Origin: Owenia fusiformis
Taxonomy: Eukaryota > Annelida > Polychaeta > Sabellida > Oweniidae
Assembly (NCBI GenBank): GCA_903813345.2
Contig: CAIIXF020000010.1
Coordinates: 5,821,169-5,885,168, forward strand
DNA: 64,000 bases
Reading direction: 5' to 3'
Part shown: piece by piece, positions 10,301 to 25,300 of the stretch
Position numbering within the stretch: the first letter of the stretch is position 1
How the letters are laid out: the number at the start of each line of letters is the position of its first letter
Notes under the pieces: generated by a model
The model's database searches: none
Told to the model about the DNA's origin: nothing
What the model saw: only the letters and a program-made list of their open reading frames with translations
Position numbers and translations under genes: made by a program

Positions 10301-13300
10301 ATTAACTCAATAATGTTTGGGGCACATCTGTACCAAGTTTCAAGAAGATTAGTCCACTAGTGGTACTGATATTGCGATATCTTTGACGTTACATTAAATA
10401 TTGCAGTAAAACCTTTCTCATCCATATGTTAATTGACCATCCAAAAGAGTTTAGAATAGCAAGGTTTCTATGACAAGGCACTCAATGAGAGGCAACAAAA
10501 AATTGGACTGAGAGAAAGTGTTCCTGTTGGGAGGTGTTCGGATCACAGAGTGTTCACATATACAGGTTTTCTACACACAGTAAGGCCAGTTTTTGTTTAA
10601 ACCTTAGAATAAATAATTGCATACATATTAGTAAACTAGACTGAAGGTAGCTTCAGAAAATGCTATGGGATAACTCTATTCATGTACATAATGTTTGGTT
10701 ATTAAGGTACCTGGTAGATTGTTCCCTATCCAGTTAGAGTACCACCCTGTGACAGCAGAGGACACATCGGAGACATCCAGACTTGACCCTAGTCCCTATC
10801 TACGGATCATGCAAGCAATAGAGAAAAAGGTAGTGAACTGTCAGTTGTTACCTCATACAGAATGGAGGAGCTTTCAGCACTGAAGAAATTAATGACCGCA
10901 TTTACAAGGCTAAAAGACATCTTTTTCAAAACATGGTTCTTGTGCTAAATTGCTCACCTACAGTGTAGTCACAATGTGAAATATATCCTCACCGGTCCAT
11001 GAGAGATTTAGCAAGTATATATGAGATTGTGAGCATCACACACCTGTCAAAATGTTTCGTATTAAATTTACAGAACCCCTGTAAAGACCTTTTGTGCCAA
11101 TGTTCGGAATTCTTCTGTAAAAATTGCTTTATTTTATATTCAATTTTGTGTTTCTTTTTTTATTCATATGAAAATAGAATCAAATGATATTAAAACATTC
11201 CTTAACATGTTCTCTGTATTTTATAGTACTAAAAACAATTCATAATCTTTGCTTATTTATATTCGAGAATGTAATTCTTTTTAAACTGACCTAAAGTGCT
11301 ACATTACAAAAGAATCACATTTTGAAATATATATTGCGTCATCCTAATTGATCACACTTGATCAGATTTGAAAGAATATTATCTGGACAAGTATTATATT
11401 GAACTATATAACATTTAGCTATATCATCTTGTATATGTATATATTTCTTTCTCTTCTGTTACTTTTCTATCTTTTAAAAGCAGTTTTATATCTTGTCATC
11501 TTTATTAATAATATGTAATATAATCATGTGTAACTATATACACCTGTATTGACTGCCAGTTGCCTGTACAATGAACACATAATTGATGAATAAACAACTA
11601 TGCGAAACTGTAAAACTGTAATTATCTTATAAAATTATCCCAAAGTCCCACCAATTCATAATTCCCTTAATCCTATTCTTATGTAGCCCTTTAGTTCAGT
11701 TTTGTTTTTATGACATCAAAACAATTCATATTTTAAATGTATTTCAGTACCCTGTAACAGAGAGAGGAGACCTGTTGATATTCCTAAGTGGTATGTCAGA
11801 CATTAAAGCAGTTAGTGAAGCTGCCAGGGAATTGGCCACTAAAACCAAACACTGGATTGTTCTACAGTTACACAGTGCTTTGTCCATTCAGGAACAAGAT
11901 AGGGTAACTATTAGTATTCTGATATGGTATGATATAAAATGATATGTTATTTTGATAAAAATCTAGTCAACAAACTTGCAACTCATTGCAAATACTAGAA
12001 TGATGAAGACAAGATGTATTTATTGTCATTTTTTAAAATCTGTTTGATATGCCAAAACCAAATATGAATGTGTCATTTTTTGCAAAACAGATTGCAGTTT
12101 GGCAATTTCATCCACTTTAATTGGTTGGGAAAATTTTGAATAAAAAGGAGTTCAAGCTATCATCATATTATTTCTATTTTATTTCGAAACAGGTATTTGA
12201 CATTGCCCCTGAGGGAGTGAGAAAATGTATTGTCTCAACAAACATTGCAGAAACATCTGTGACAATAGATGGCGTAAGATTCATTGTTGATTCTGGGAAG
12301 GTTAAAGAAATGAGTTATGATGCAAAGTACAAAATGCAGAAATTAAAAGAATTCTGGATAAGTAGGGCTAGCGCTGAACAAAGAAAAGGTCGTGCAGGTT
12401 AGTATTTGTGAAATAATCTATGTTTGATAGGCATATGTTCGCCTTGGAGTCTCATTTTTATGTCACCACCAAAAATGGTGACATATTGTTATGGTCTCCA
12501 ACTTTTTTGTGACAGTGTTTGGTAGCTGGAACAAATGGCAGGTAGTTAAATTTAAAAAAATTGACACCTGTAAGAATAAAAGCAAGTAGTGATTTTATAG
12601 GTTTTAGAATTCAGTTGCTTCTTTTGCAATAGCCATCAGATTTTTGAATCAAACAAACTTTCCAATGGTTTATCAGTCCACCCGTGTAGCTCAGCGGTAG
12701 CGCAGGTACCTCTTACGCAATAGGTCCCGGATTCGATCCCCGGTTCAGGCAAGACTAAATTTGCTTGTTTGCGTGAAGTACTTCAGGGTGTTTGACTGAG
12801 TGGTCCGCAACTCGTACAAAAAGGCTGTGGTGTGTATTTATATGTCTATGTATAAGTGCACATAAAAGAACACAGGGCTCCTTCAAGGAGGGGTTTCTGG
12901 GTCTATCTTCCATGTTAATTACGTAAATTACGACCGTATATATACGGGACATACCCAAGAGGTATTGCTCACCTTCATTGGTGGTAAACAAAATACAACA
13001 ATACAACAATCATATGCTAAATCTTTTCTAATTGAATGCAAAAGATGATGACTTGGAGGAATCAATACATTCTACCCAATATTGAAATCTCAGAGCCATC
13101 CTAAGCTCATTTATGAGACATGTATCATTGGATTAGTTTGTTCAAAAGCAGAGAATCTGTTGATTTATGAACTCTCAAGTTTTTTGACACTTGAATTTCT
13201 TGTTGTTTTAACTGCAACCAGGCAGGACAGGTCCAGGGGTGTGTTACCGATTGTATTCTGAGGCGGATTACAATGAATTGCAGGCTTATTCTACCCCTGA

Positions 13301-16300
13301 GATACAACGCGTCCCCCTGGAAGGCCTCATTCTGCAGATGGCCAACATGGGGCTCCCCGATGCAAGAAAGTAAGGGCACAGACTATGACATAGTGTATTA
13401 AGCAAATATTTAATTCTATGGAGGGCAATAACTGTTATCTTTCAATGATTTTTGCAGTATGTATTGCCCGCAGCTCGTAGAACGACGGAAATACATGTTG
13501 CAAAAATCATTGAAAGTGCAGCAGGTATTGCCCAAAGATAAAATGAAATATTTAATTTATTATATCATTGCTAGAAATTTGCTACGATCAATAAATGCAT
13601 TTCAAATAAATAAATAATATTTGTAATATTTCTCATAGCAACATAAGCTGATGTTATTTATATCATTGCGTAGACTTTGTATGTGCCTATTGAGTCCATG
13701 ACGAATACTTTGCAGACTGGCACTCTTGTAATATTCCCCATCCTTCGTTTGCAGTTCAAGAAAAAAATCCTCTAAAATTCCATCCAAAACGATTTTATCG
13801 ATAGATTTAACATGTATTTTGATATCTTTTTCGTCCACATAACACTTGAAAACCTTTACGTTGATTTAATGGTGTTTTTAGAATGCACATCCCTCAAGAT
13901 GTTGTTCTTTTCATCGGAATTCAGACTTTTAAATCTTTTTCCGTCTGCCATTTTAATGCACATCACAACTGTACTGGACAAAATGGGACGATTCAGAATT
14001 CCTGGGCGGGCAATACGCTGGTGGTATTTTTGATCACATGGTACTGAATCAGCCAATCAAAGGACACAAATTCTAGCAATTATATAATAATCTCAGATAT
14101 CCCCTTAGGACCAAGTGAAATAGAAATGTGTTATTATTTTGTAAAGTGATTGTCAGGGGTCGAATGCAGTTTTTCTTTATGCTATGAAACATTTGCAGTG
14201 AATTCAAATTGGCTAGTCCCATATATTTTTTACAAGAGGGGAATGAGAAAATTTCTAAATTGATCTTGGGGTTTTCAGAGAGACAAGATGTGTCATTCTG
14301 GAAACCTGGTAATGTACTATAGCAAAATCCATCTGTGTATGACATTTTTCTAGTTTAAAACCAGTATTAAAAATGCTGCAGAAACTATGTGGTGTCTCAA
14401 AAATTAGTAAATATTCAGTATGTCCCTAATTGAATAACATCAACACAATTAGCTTCGCTATTACATTCATGAAGTCAAACCACAAACTATTTACATGTTC
14501 TGTATTTAAATGTAGAGTTCAATTCCAATTGTTTTCTCTGTAGATTCCCATTCATAGAGAAGCCAGACATATCCAACATAGAGACATCTATCATAGTCCT
14601 ACAGGAACAGGTAAACCATATTGTAATATTATATTGTAATTGTAAAGTAACTATTACAGGAACAGGTAAACCATATTGTAGTATTATATTGTAATTGTAA
14701 AGTAACTATTACAAGAACAGGTAAACCATATTGTAGTATTATGTTGTGATGTAAAGTAACTATTACAGGAACAGGTAAACCATATCGCAGTATAAGTACA
14801 AATATAATAGCTTCCTTAAAACTAAAAAGAAGTTAACTTGAAGATTTACATAACAGGAGTCATAGCATTATAAATTGAGGATGGTGTGAGCAGATTATCC
14901 AAAAAACAACAAACAAATACAATCACAAGTGTTTAACTTTTATATCAATATTTGATTTATATTTAGAAAATATATTATAGTATATCACATTCTGCAGGTG
15001 TGCTATTGTACATGTAACAATCAGTACTATATAATATTGTGTATCTTTATTGTACATGTATACAGTATATCACAATGTGTAGAGGGATTGTACATGTATA
15101 CAGTATACCGCATGGTAGATACATGTAATCTCTTTATGTACAGTTTGTCCATGGTTCAGATCATGCTTACGATATGTACATCTTTTGAAATATACAACTA
15201 AATAACTCTTAACTTATTTTATCTCCCAGGGGGCTTTGACAGAGGAAGAAGTGCTGACACCTATAGGCAAGATGCTCGCTCAACTACCAGTAGATGTTGT
15301 CATTGGTAAGATGCTAATCATGGGATCCATATTTCACGTAAGTAAATTAAAGATTTTAATTAGTCGATTAGTTGATTCAGCAGATTTAGTCAGTTTAATT
15401 TTCTCAAGCTTTTCTCAAGCTTGAATCAAACTTCTGGTCTATTATGGTTAAATTAATCCTTCATAAAATCAATCTTGATTCAAGCCTGATTCACTAAGGG
15501 GAGGCATCAAAAGTTCGATGTCGGATAGAAAACTAAATAAATCTAGTTAGGGGGGAGGGAGTTCAAACCCATTTCAGTTTGCTATCCGACAAAGGATGTG
15601 TCCGGGTATATGCCCTTTTGGTCCCTCAGTCAAATGTATGTTAAATATGTTTTTTATTACTGTCCTAGTTATATTTGATAAGTATATTTACTTTTTCACG
15701 AGTTTTGATGCATAATTAACCCCCTGCTAAGAGTCAGAATAAGTATCTTAACAAACAAAAAAATAGTCATTATCATAGAAAAAAACATCAATGGCAACAT
15801 GTATGACTTACAAAGAAGAAATAACTTAAGACCCATGAAGATTTTAAAAGGAAATCATATTTTTGAAATATATTTAAGGATTAAATTTTTTTTCAAATTT
15901 TTGAATTTCCCGCCAGTTTAATTTGAAGGGGGAAAAACAAGATGGCTGCCATTTGATGTAAGAAATATCAGAAAAAAAGTTGCTTCACTTTTAGTTTTCA
16001 CAATGAGCACAGTTTTCCGGTTTAGGTTTTTTGACTGATTCTGACTCTTCATCACCAGGGTCATGTATAGAGATTATAAAATTGAAACCGGAATGTTGTG
16101 CTCAGCATTAATTTGACTGAAATATGTGTAACTTCACCAACACAATTGAAGTCTCAAAACTGGATGCTCAGTAACTTTGAGTGACTATAATCCCTTGATT
16201 ACCCAGATAAACACCAATTCATTTATCCAGAAATGCCATTCAATGTCTATACAAAGAAAGTAAGCAATGTTTTGGAGGATATGTTTCAAACCTTTTGCAT

Positions 16301-19300
16301 AAATAATTCATTTAATATTTGCCATTGATTTTTTTTCTATTTCTGACAAAGTGATATGCACTGTCTTTGATGCCAATATTCTTCATTAATTGTGATACAA
16401 ATCGATATCTTTGTACTCTCAGAAGAAGGATAAGATATTGAAGTTTAATAATATGTGTGATTGAGTTGGGTTTTCAGACATTACAATTTTCAATATTTTC
16501 TAAGTTGATACCCAGACTCATTCCCAGACTCATCCTTTCAACATTTCAAATCTTCGGCAATTTCGACTCAGAATGCCTTGGAATCGTTTTTTAAAAAAAA
16601 GATTTTAGCTGCTGCTTTCTTCGTCAAGATCATTCCAATGGATTCTATTCTATCAATAGTTGTTAAAAGCCATAAATTACAATAGGAATTAACAAAAACT
16701 AGATTGTGTTTAGCAATAATTTTTCAAATTCTCAAACCGGAAGTCAGTGATCAACTTTCATGGTATTTAGTTTTGGGGGGAGGGGGGGGGGTCAGAGTCA
16801 AATCTAGATTTATTTAGTTTCCGATCTGACATCGAACTTTTGATGCCTCCCTAAGTGATATATCAAGTTTGGGAGAGTTTTGTTGTGTATTATTTTATCA
16901 CTGCATATCTAGTAGTTTGTAGGATTTTTACAAAAATATAAAAAATGGAAATAAAAATATTCCATGTTCTCTCTATAACTTAACTGAGATAAGTTCTTTA
17001 GTTTTAGCTATACCACTGTTAATCTAAAAATCTTTATCTGTTTGATCAAACATTAGTTTTTTGAAATCTAATGTATTGTTTATGAAAATTCCACAAACAA
17101 TCAGTTATTTCACATGTAGTAGACCATTTTGTGGAATACAACCATCAAATAATTTCATTAGATTTTGAAATGGTTAAATATAAATAGTTTAGATAAATCC
17201 TAATTGAGGGGACATTTATTTTATTAAATATAAAAAAATATTCTGTATATAGAAAAATCTACGAAAAGTAGATGGAAAGGAATTTAGAGTATTTTAGTAA
17301 AATATAGTAACATTTATCAATACATGTAGTATATATGATTCAAATGCAAAGAGGTCACAGACATTGATTTGTACCCTGGATGCCTCAGAAAATATAAAGA
17401 TGATGATCGATGAAATTGATTACTAACCAATACTCTCTAGTAAATATTATGTCTCCAACACAAGTGTCTTCAATTTTTTAGGGTAATCGACAGTTGATGT
17501 TTGCTGTTGAGTTTGTGTCTATAACAAATGGCAGGTGGTGGTGGTATTTTGCATGTTAATGCCATGCATTTTAAACTGCTGTTGATCTACATGTTAACAT
17601 TGTACTCTTGACATTATTATACATACGATAAAGATCCTCTCCAATTTTTGGCACGTCAGTAATAATTATAAATAATAAAAAACCCAATACAATGAGCAAA
17701 GCTGAGGAACCTATAGCTATTGCCCCCTCTGCTTCTTCTACTTCAGGTATAAATTTCTTCAAACTTTGGTACACTGCGGGTGTTGTTGATTGAGCTTTTA
17801 ATAATGTAAACACTTTATATTTTCTTGTGGTTGTAGTTGAATCAGTAGATACTGCTTGGACAGTTGTGGTAGAGTCACTACTTGAATCCAATACAGTTGA
17901 TGTTGGAGTTGTGGTCATAGATGGTGATGTGGTATCTCTTAAAGTAGCAGGTGAAGCAGAAGATTGTGTTTGAGTGATTACTGTTGAAGTTGAAGTGGTT
18001 GGAACTGTTGAGATTGGAATAGTTAAATCTGTTGTGATTGAAGTAGTTTGATCTGTTGTGCTTGAAGTAGTTGGATCTGTTGTGATTGAAGTAGTCTGAT
18101 CTGTTGTGATTGAAGTAGTTGGATTTGTTGTGATTGAAGTAGTCTGATCTGTTGTGATTGAAGTAGTTTGATCTGTTGTGCTTGAAGTAGTCTGATCTGT
18201 TGTGATTGAAGTAGTTGGATTTGTTGTGATTGAAGTAGTCTGATCTGTTGTGATTGAAGTAGTCCAATCTGTTGTGCTTGAAGTAGTTGGATCTGTTGTG
18301 ATTGAAGTAGTCTGATCTGTTGTGATTGAAGTAGTTGGATCTGTTGTGATTGAAGTAGTCTGATCTGTTGTGATTGAAGTAGTCTGATCTGTTGTGATTA
18401 TAGTAGTCGGATCTGTTGTGATTGAAGTAGTCTGATATGCTGGGGTAGTAGTTTGAACTGTTGATTCTGTAGTTGGAACTGTTGTGATTGCAGCACCATC
18501 ACAAGATTCTGATGCCGATCCTTCTATAAAAGAAGTCATTGTAAACATTTTACAAAACAAGAAATTGTTATTTGTAAGTATACAGGACACTAGCAAATTG
18601 AAACATAAATTAGATCGATGTTGAGATTATGTGATTACAATATATTGCAGTTGTCTTGTGCTGATGGTTATGTATCTGTCCATGCATCTCTGCAGTTAGG
18701 TGGTACAAAAAGCTTGTCAGCAAAATTACAGGAAAACTGCCTATTCTTTCAACTTGGAAGTTTTACAGATTTAAGAGCAGACTGGTACTGCCAAGATCTG
18801 AATAGGTTTTGGGCATGTTAGGTAAATAACGTGATGGCCATTTTGAATTTTATCAGAAATTAACACATAATTGGTTGCAATTTTATCATCTTAAATATCT
18901 CTGTTAATGCATTGTTTGAATAATAAAATAAGAAATACCTTCACATATTACTGCCCTTGCTTGATCGCAGGTGTCTACCGTCCAATAAAAGTTAGAATCT
19001 GTGTTTAACACCCATATGCAGTTTTTGTCGTCAGGTAAATCATCTGAAATACAGTTTCATAAACCCGAAATTATTTAAATCTGTGTAGGTGTGAAACATG
19101 TGTGCAGTGTATGGTTTACTTGTCTGTGTTAATCCATCCATACATTATGCATCTACATGATCTTACACTATGTCCATCTGTCTGTCTGTCTGTCTGTGAA
19201 CAATTTGATGGCAAGATGATTACACTTCTAAATGTGATATTTGATGACAAAAGTCGTGAAATTTGAAATTTATTTCATCATTTTATCATTATAATAAGCT

Positions 19301-22300
19301 GTTGTAATTAATTGTTATAATATATATAATTATAATGAAACATGAAATATCACTATTCACCTGGTATAGTAGCTGATGGGTCTGGATTAGAATAGGTAAT
19401 CGTACAACCATCTATAAAATCTGCTGCACTGAAGCCATTCGGATTCCAGCTTAATGTGTCCTTCTTTTTGCCACCAAGCCAGATTTTACTAGAACATAAA
19501 TTACTCTATTATGAATCTGTTATTGCACTGATTTCTGTTATGTTATGTTTCTATTGAATCACTTGACTCCTCAGGGGAGTGCGGTTTCACAAGTTTTTAC
19601 TAGAAGTGGTTGTATGACGTCAGAGATACTCTTATTTCAGTTCTGTTATGATCACTTAATTTATAATAACACCATTCCTGAAAATGTACGTTAAGTACAG
19701 GTATGAAGATCATTGTCCACTATTAAAGAATTATAATGAGATTATTTTCCCAGAGATTAAAATACTGTATACATGTATATCTAGGCAAACTGATTATTAA
19801 TAGTTTGCTTTCCAATTCTCAAGGCCGTTTTATGGATAAGTATGATGATAAGTGATCAGCTATTAAAGTAATGGATTTAAATTATGTGTTCCCATGTTAT
19901 GTCAATGGGGCAGTAGAAAATTATGAATTGTAAATATACGAGATACTGACTGAGTACAAATACAATTAATGGAAGACTACCATAGAATGGGTCATCAAAA
20001 GCTACCTTAATTCAAAATTTAAAAAAATAAAAAGTTCTCCTTTAATGTGTGAGTCATGAAATAAGGGTAGAATTTTCTCAGGAGTCTAAATCTGAAATCA
20101 AAAGTGACATCTGACTCCCAGTTTAGATGATTCTATGACGTTTTGAAATCTTGAAAAAGCAATATGATGATATCCCAATGTTAAGTCAACAGAGTCAAAG
20201 AGAACTTATCTAAGAATTGTCTAAATGTCTATATTCTGGTTGACTCATCTTATTTTGGATGACTCAGCTTATTTTGGATAACTCAGCTTAAAAAAAGTTT
20301 GAAATCTGGAGTCCTAAATTGAACTTGTTCAATTTACCATTCTACATAGTTACTAAGTATAGTCATATTTTCAAAATCCTTCTTGATATTTTACTCGAGG
20401 AAACAATATTGTTTACCATGGGACTTGTTAATTTTATTCCATGGTGTCCTAGCGATATTTGATAAAATTTCTTTTAATTTGAATGACCTTTTCCAAAAGG
20501 TAATTGAATTTATAACTTTAAGATTATATATAGGCATACATGTAAAGGGTGAGCCAAAAGAGGTAACCCAAACAAATATAAATAATTCAGTCATCCAGCA
20601 TGGGTTTAATGTCATATTTAGCTTAATTGAACCTTGTTCAATGTTCTGACATTCCAGTAAGTTTCATTGGTCAATTCCAAATGGTCACAATTTTATGGCC
20701 ATTATTAAAAACATACTCCAATATGAACTCAAAGAATTTCATCTTTGGGGTTGTTTCAAAGATAATGTTACTCTAACAACTCTTGATGCATCAAAGAGTT
20801 GAATCAAGCGACAGAAGGAATACTAGAGCAAATATACAAGGTATATGTGACTGTGTAGTCAGAACGGCTTACGGACAACTCATCCCCTAGACAACTCATC
20901 CCTGGACAACTCATCCCCTGGACATATCATCCCCTGGACAACTCATCTGACATCTCATCCCCTTGACAACTCATCCCCTGGACAACTCATCCCCTGGACA
21001 ACTCATCTCCAAGACAACTCATCCCATAGACAACTCATCCTTTATCACATGAAGCCAATTTGTTAAAGTCCCCATATAAAGTTTAAACCACTTTGGCTTA
21101 TATTGTAGTCTTAACCAATGTTATCAAAGTGTGATATGTGAAACTTTTTTTTAAATTTCAAAAAGTGGTTTTTGATAGACTTTTTGTTCCAAAATGTGTG
21201 TATTTATTTAAAACTAACTTTTAGAGGTCACACATATCTTTTAATTAGCCTCAATTCATACCAATGTATAACATTCATCCTCGCATGTTTTTTGCCGAAA
21301 AAATTAAGAAAATCGGTTCATAAAGAAGCGAGAAATGAACTCATCAGTGCATGAAAATGGTTTTGAGAAAAATGCATTTCAAAATTTTAGTTCTCATAGA
21401 CACCAATGGTACAATGATATCTAAAATATAATATATTCTTCCTTTTAACCTGGTTAGACCAAGGGCGTTACAATACCCGGGAATTTATCGGTTCGTCCAG
21501 TACTTGTTTGTGATAGCGCCCTCTGTAGGTCACTGTGCTTATAGCCTACAGTAATACGGGGTAGGATATCGGGAATTCGGTCAGTTTCTATCCGTCGATT
21601 TCGCTATGAATTGAAGCAAGTGTGACCACTTTATCCACTTAAACAATTTGATAATTGATTAAATCTTTAAACAAAATCGATAAACACGTTATACATTTCC
21701 TATCTCCTTAGAAATTAGCATGTATTTATGGATTGTGTTTTCGAACAAGGCTCGACCCACCCCAATAGGGAAATCCTTATGCTAATTAGTATGACGTCAT
21801 ATTTTCCTGGGGAATCCTAGATTTCAAAGCCTCAGTCTGTTATTGTGTCAAATGTAAACGCTCTTGGGACGCTCTTTTGCAGACAGAAAATTGACAGATT
21901 AGCTTTTAACTTTCAGCTTTGATGTTTAAATATTCTGTATTTCTACCGGACTTCTTGCTGAATATCATATAATGTTATAACTTGATTTGGACCATTGCCT
22001 GATTGATCATTCTGAAATTTTGATTGTGATTCAAGATTGATTGGCAAGAAAAATAATTCCTATTGTTTTCCAGCGAAGTCAAAATGTTACAGCATGAGTT
22101 ATAATGTCGAGTTTGCATCATGTTAAATTCTGCTAGTGATTAGAAGTCCATGCACAAGCATACACATACTAAGACAAACACACCCAGGCTCCAGGCCGTG
22201 GATGGAAATATAAAACTATTTAAGGCACAAACTGGTATTAATAGACCGATATGTAGTGTCTGCCATGTATTGAAGGTAAACCAATCTGCATTATTAATGT

Positions 22301-25300
22301 TTCTTCTATCAATACATGGATTGTGCAATGGAAAAGCAATGGCACAATCAAAAATGTGCATATCAATCGTGAATATCTCTCGGTTCAAAGCTTATTTCCA
22401 ACAGAATCGTGTCAAAATATCTGTCTGAGTAACAGTTATACATTATAAGATCGCAAACTCTTACCAATTATCAGCCGAATGGCTCATTTTCAACGAAATG
22501 TCCTTAAGACAACAGCCCTGGGTCGCGCCTGAGACCAAAAACTACTTCAAATAGCCCTCCCCTAATTATATTGGATAATCACATTTATGCGTGCGCGCGC
22601 AGCTCATCCAATGAACGAAACGCCACTTCCCGCTGAAATCACCGGGTATTGATCTTTCCCTTGGTTAGACAATCAACATTGGTTTATTATTGAAGTCTAG
22701 CATATTTAGAAAAGATTGACATCAAATAATATTTATTTTTTCAAAAAGTTTTTGCCACCTTAGTGACATCACTAATGTTGCAAAATATTTTTGATATGCT
22801 AAAACATTGAAGTGGCCCATTAAATATGGCATTTTATTATTGAAATAGTGTGTCCTATTTGATGATTAAAAATGTCAACTTTTTTTGAAAAATGGCGGGA
22901 AATTTGAATAATCGAGAAATGAAATGCTCACAACTTTTTTTTCAAAAATCTCTAAAATAACTTTTTAAGTCATGACAAATAGTAAATGAATGATAAAATA
23001 ATATTTCCAAACTTAAGACAGGGACTTTAAGTTTTTTTGGAAAATAAATATTTATTAAATACACCTTGAATCATTCTAAATATTATTTTTCACTTTATTG
23101 ACACAAATAAAATGGTCGAACGGTGCCATTTAAACTTTAATATTTTGTCCTTATATTACATGACTTCATATTTCATGATGGATTAAAGAATATTTGAACT
23201 ATGAACACACATATAATGACATTAAAAGAGCTTATGACATCAAAGGAGCTTCTTCAATTAATGTTAACATTATATTGAAATTGTATATTAAAAGTAAAAT
23301 TAAAGGTAATTACTTACAAAACAAATTACAGATTAATTGGTTGATAATCTCCTTGACAATACTATGGTATATCATAGTTTTTTAAACAATATTCCAGATT
23401 TCCCCTCAAGAAAATCTTTGTTCACTTGTCAGTCAGAAGACAACAGAATTGTGGCTTTAATACCTTACTATTGTTATGTAAATGGAAAGAGTTAGAAGTG
23501 CAGATCTTAACCATTTTTGAAGTTCTGTTTACGTAACAAAATTTAGGTATTAAATCGAGGATCGTGTTAATCATTTGAATAATATATGAATTAATAATAT
23601 TACATTAAATTACTCAAACATGTCAAAGGATGAGTCGTCCAGGGGATGAGTTGTCCAGGGGATGAGTTGTCTAGGGGATGAGTTGTCCAGGGATGAGTTG
23701 TCCAGGGGATGAGTTGTCCAGGGGATGAGTAGTCTAGGGGATGAGTTGTCCAGGGGATGAGTTGTCTAGGGGATGAGTTGTCCAGGGGATGAGTTGTCCA
23801 GGGATGAGCTGTTCAGGGGATGAGTTGTCCAGGGGATGAGTTGTCTAGGGGATGAGTTGTCCAGGCGATGAGTTGTCTAGGGGATGAGTTGTCCAGGGAT
23901 GAGTTGTCTAGGGGATGAGTTCTTCGGTTACCGTTGGAACAACCTACTTGATGCATTTAAGTTAGCTTCCAAAGAAGAGACTGGCATTTTAAGCATGTTT
24001 TGTAAAATGCCCATAAAATCATAAGCATTTGGCGTAACCCAATGAAACTTGGTGGAATGAAAGAACCTTGAATAAAATATGGCCTTAAACCCATGCTGAC
24101 TGACTGACTCATAAACAATTGTTTGGGCTACCTTTTTTAGCTCACCCTGTATATCAAGAAACTTTATCATTGTCTGCTTTATATTGATACTAGATACAAG
24201 TCAATAAACAAAATGACATCAAAGCATAGCATGCAGGGGTTTCACTAGAGTTTCCCACAACAAAGTAAATAAATGAAAACAACAGTGAAAATTGCCTATA
24301 GCCTGCTGCTTATGAAATGCCTGGTATGCAATTTGCTTATAGAAGAAAAAATCTCATATTTGATCATGAAATATTATGAAATGATTAACCATCATTTTCT
24401 CTGATATCTGAGTGGGAGTAGAATTGCTTTGTACAGTATCTGTTCAATTACTAGTGATTTATTTGAGAAGACAAAGATCCAATTAAATGCCAGGTTTGGT
24501 CAAATGATAAATAGGGCTCAGGGTACTTAAAACTCCAGTATCTAGAACAAAATTGAAGGTCAAATATATATACTTTAGGCATGACAAAATTGAAAAAATA
24601 CAGCTGTACGAGATTCAAGATGTGGAAATATGTCTTATCCATTAACTCTGCAAATAATTCATTTTATGGATCAAGAACAATATCCTATTCATTTTTGAAT
24701 GATTTTTTAGGTCATCGTGTGCAATAGATATTGGATGTATTGATGAACATTGTATGAAACATTTATTTTTATAATATCTTTGCCATAGGCATTTTATAAC
24801 TTCAACCCTTGAGTTAGCAAGGCTCAGGTCAATACCTCAAAATCGCTATAGCTGATATATACATTGTTATCGTTATACTGTAACAAATGTCAGGTGGTGA
24901 CATTTTACATGTTGATGCCTTGTTTAAAGTTGCCTGCAATCTCTGATTCTGTATATAAAGCTGCAATTCTTACATCTTTCATCTCATAAAATTGCATTTA
25001 TTGCCTTTTAGAATTGAAGGTGCAAACGTTTCTTAACTGTTGAATTTGTCTTGCTGCATACTAGGTGGGTTTCTTTCAAACTTTGATATTTATAGGAAAG
25101 ATGAGATATGTAAGAAGGTCTATTAATCTCTTGAATCCCAGGCACAATAATCAGTGGAAACCAGAGAATTTTTCATTTTTGCCAGATTTTAACATTTTAC
25201 TACATATCGTCAGATATCATTTCTACACATCTCAAAACAATTTTTGTGAAAATTGGATGAAAATTGTTGCAATTTAAGTGAAAAGATTAATTAGCGGATT

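Noticed and set aside
12676-12748. Functional tRNA gene
   Set aside because: A and B boxes are good, but the acceptor stem does not pair and a SINE body and tail follow.
17878-18267. 129-codon Asn/Tyr-rich ORF overlapping the lectin stalk
   Set aside because: It is a shifted reading of the 24-bp repeat. The other frame joins lectin exons and a TM helix.
22140-22428. Overlapping plus and minus ORFs of 80-90 codons
   Set aside because: No family resemblance, no splice partners, and located in the core of a repeat-rich region.
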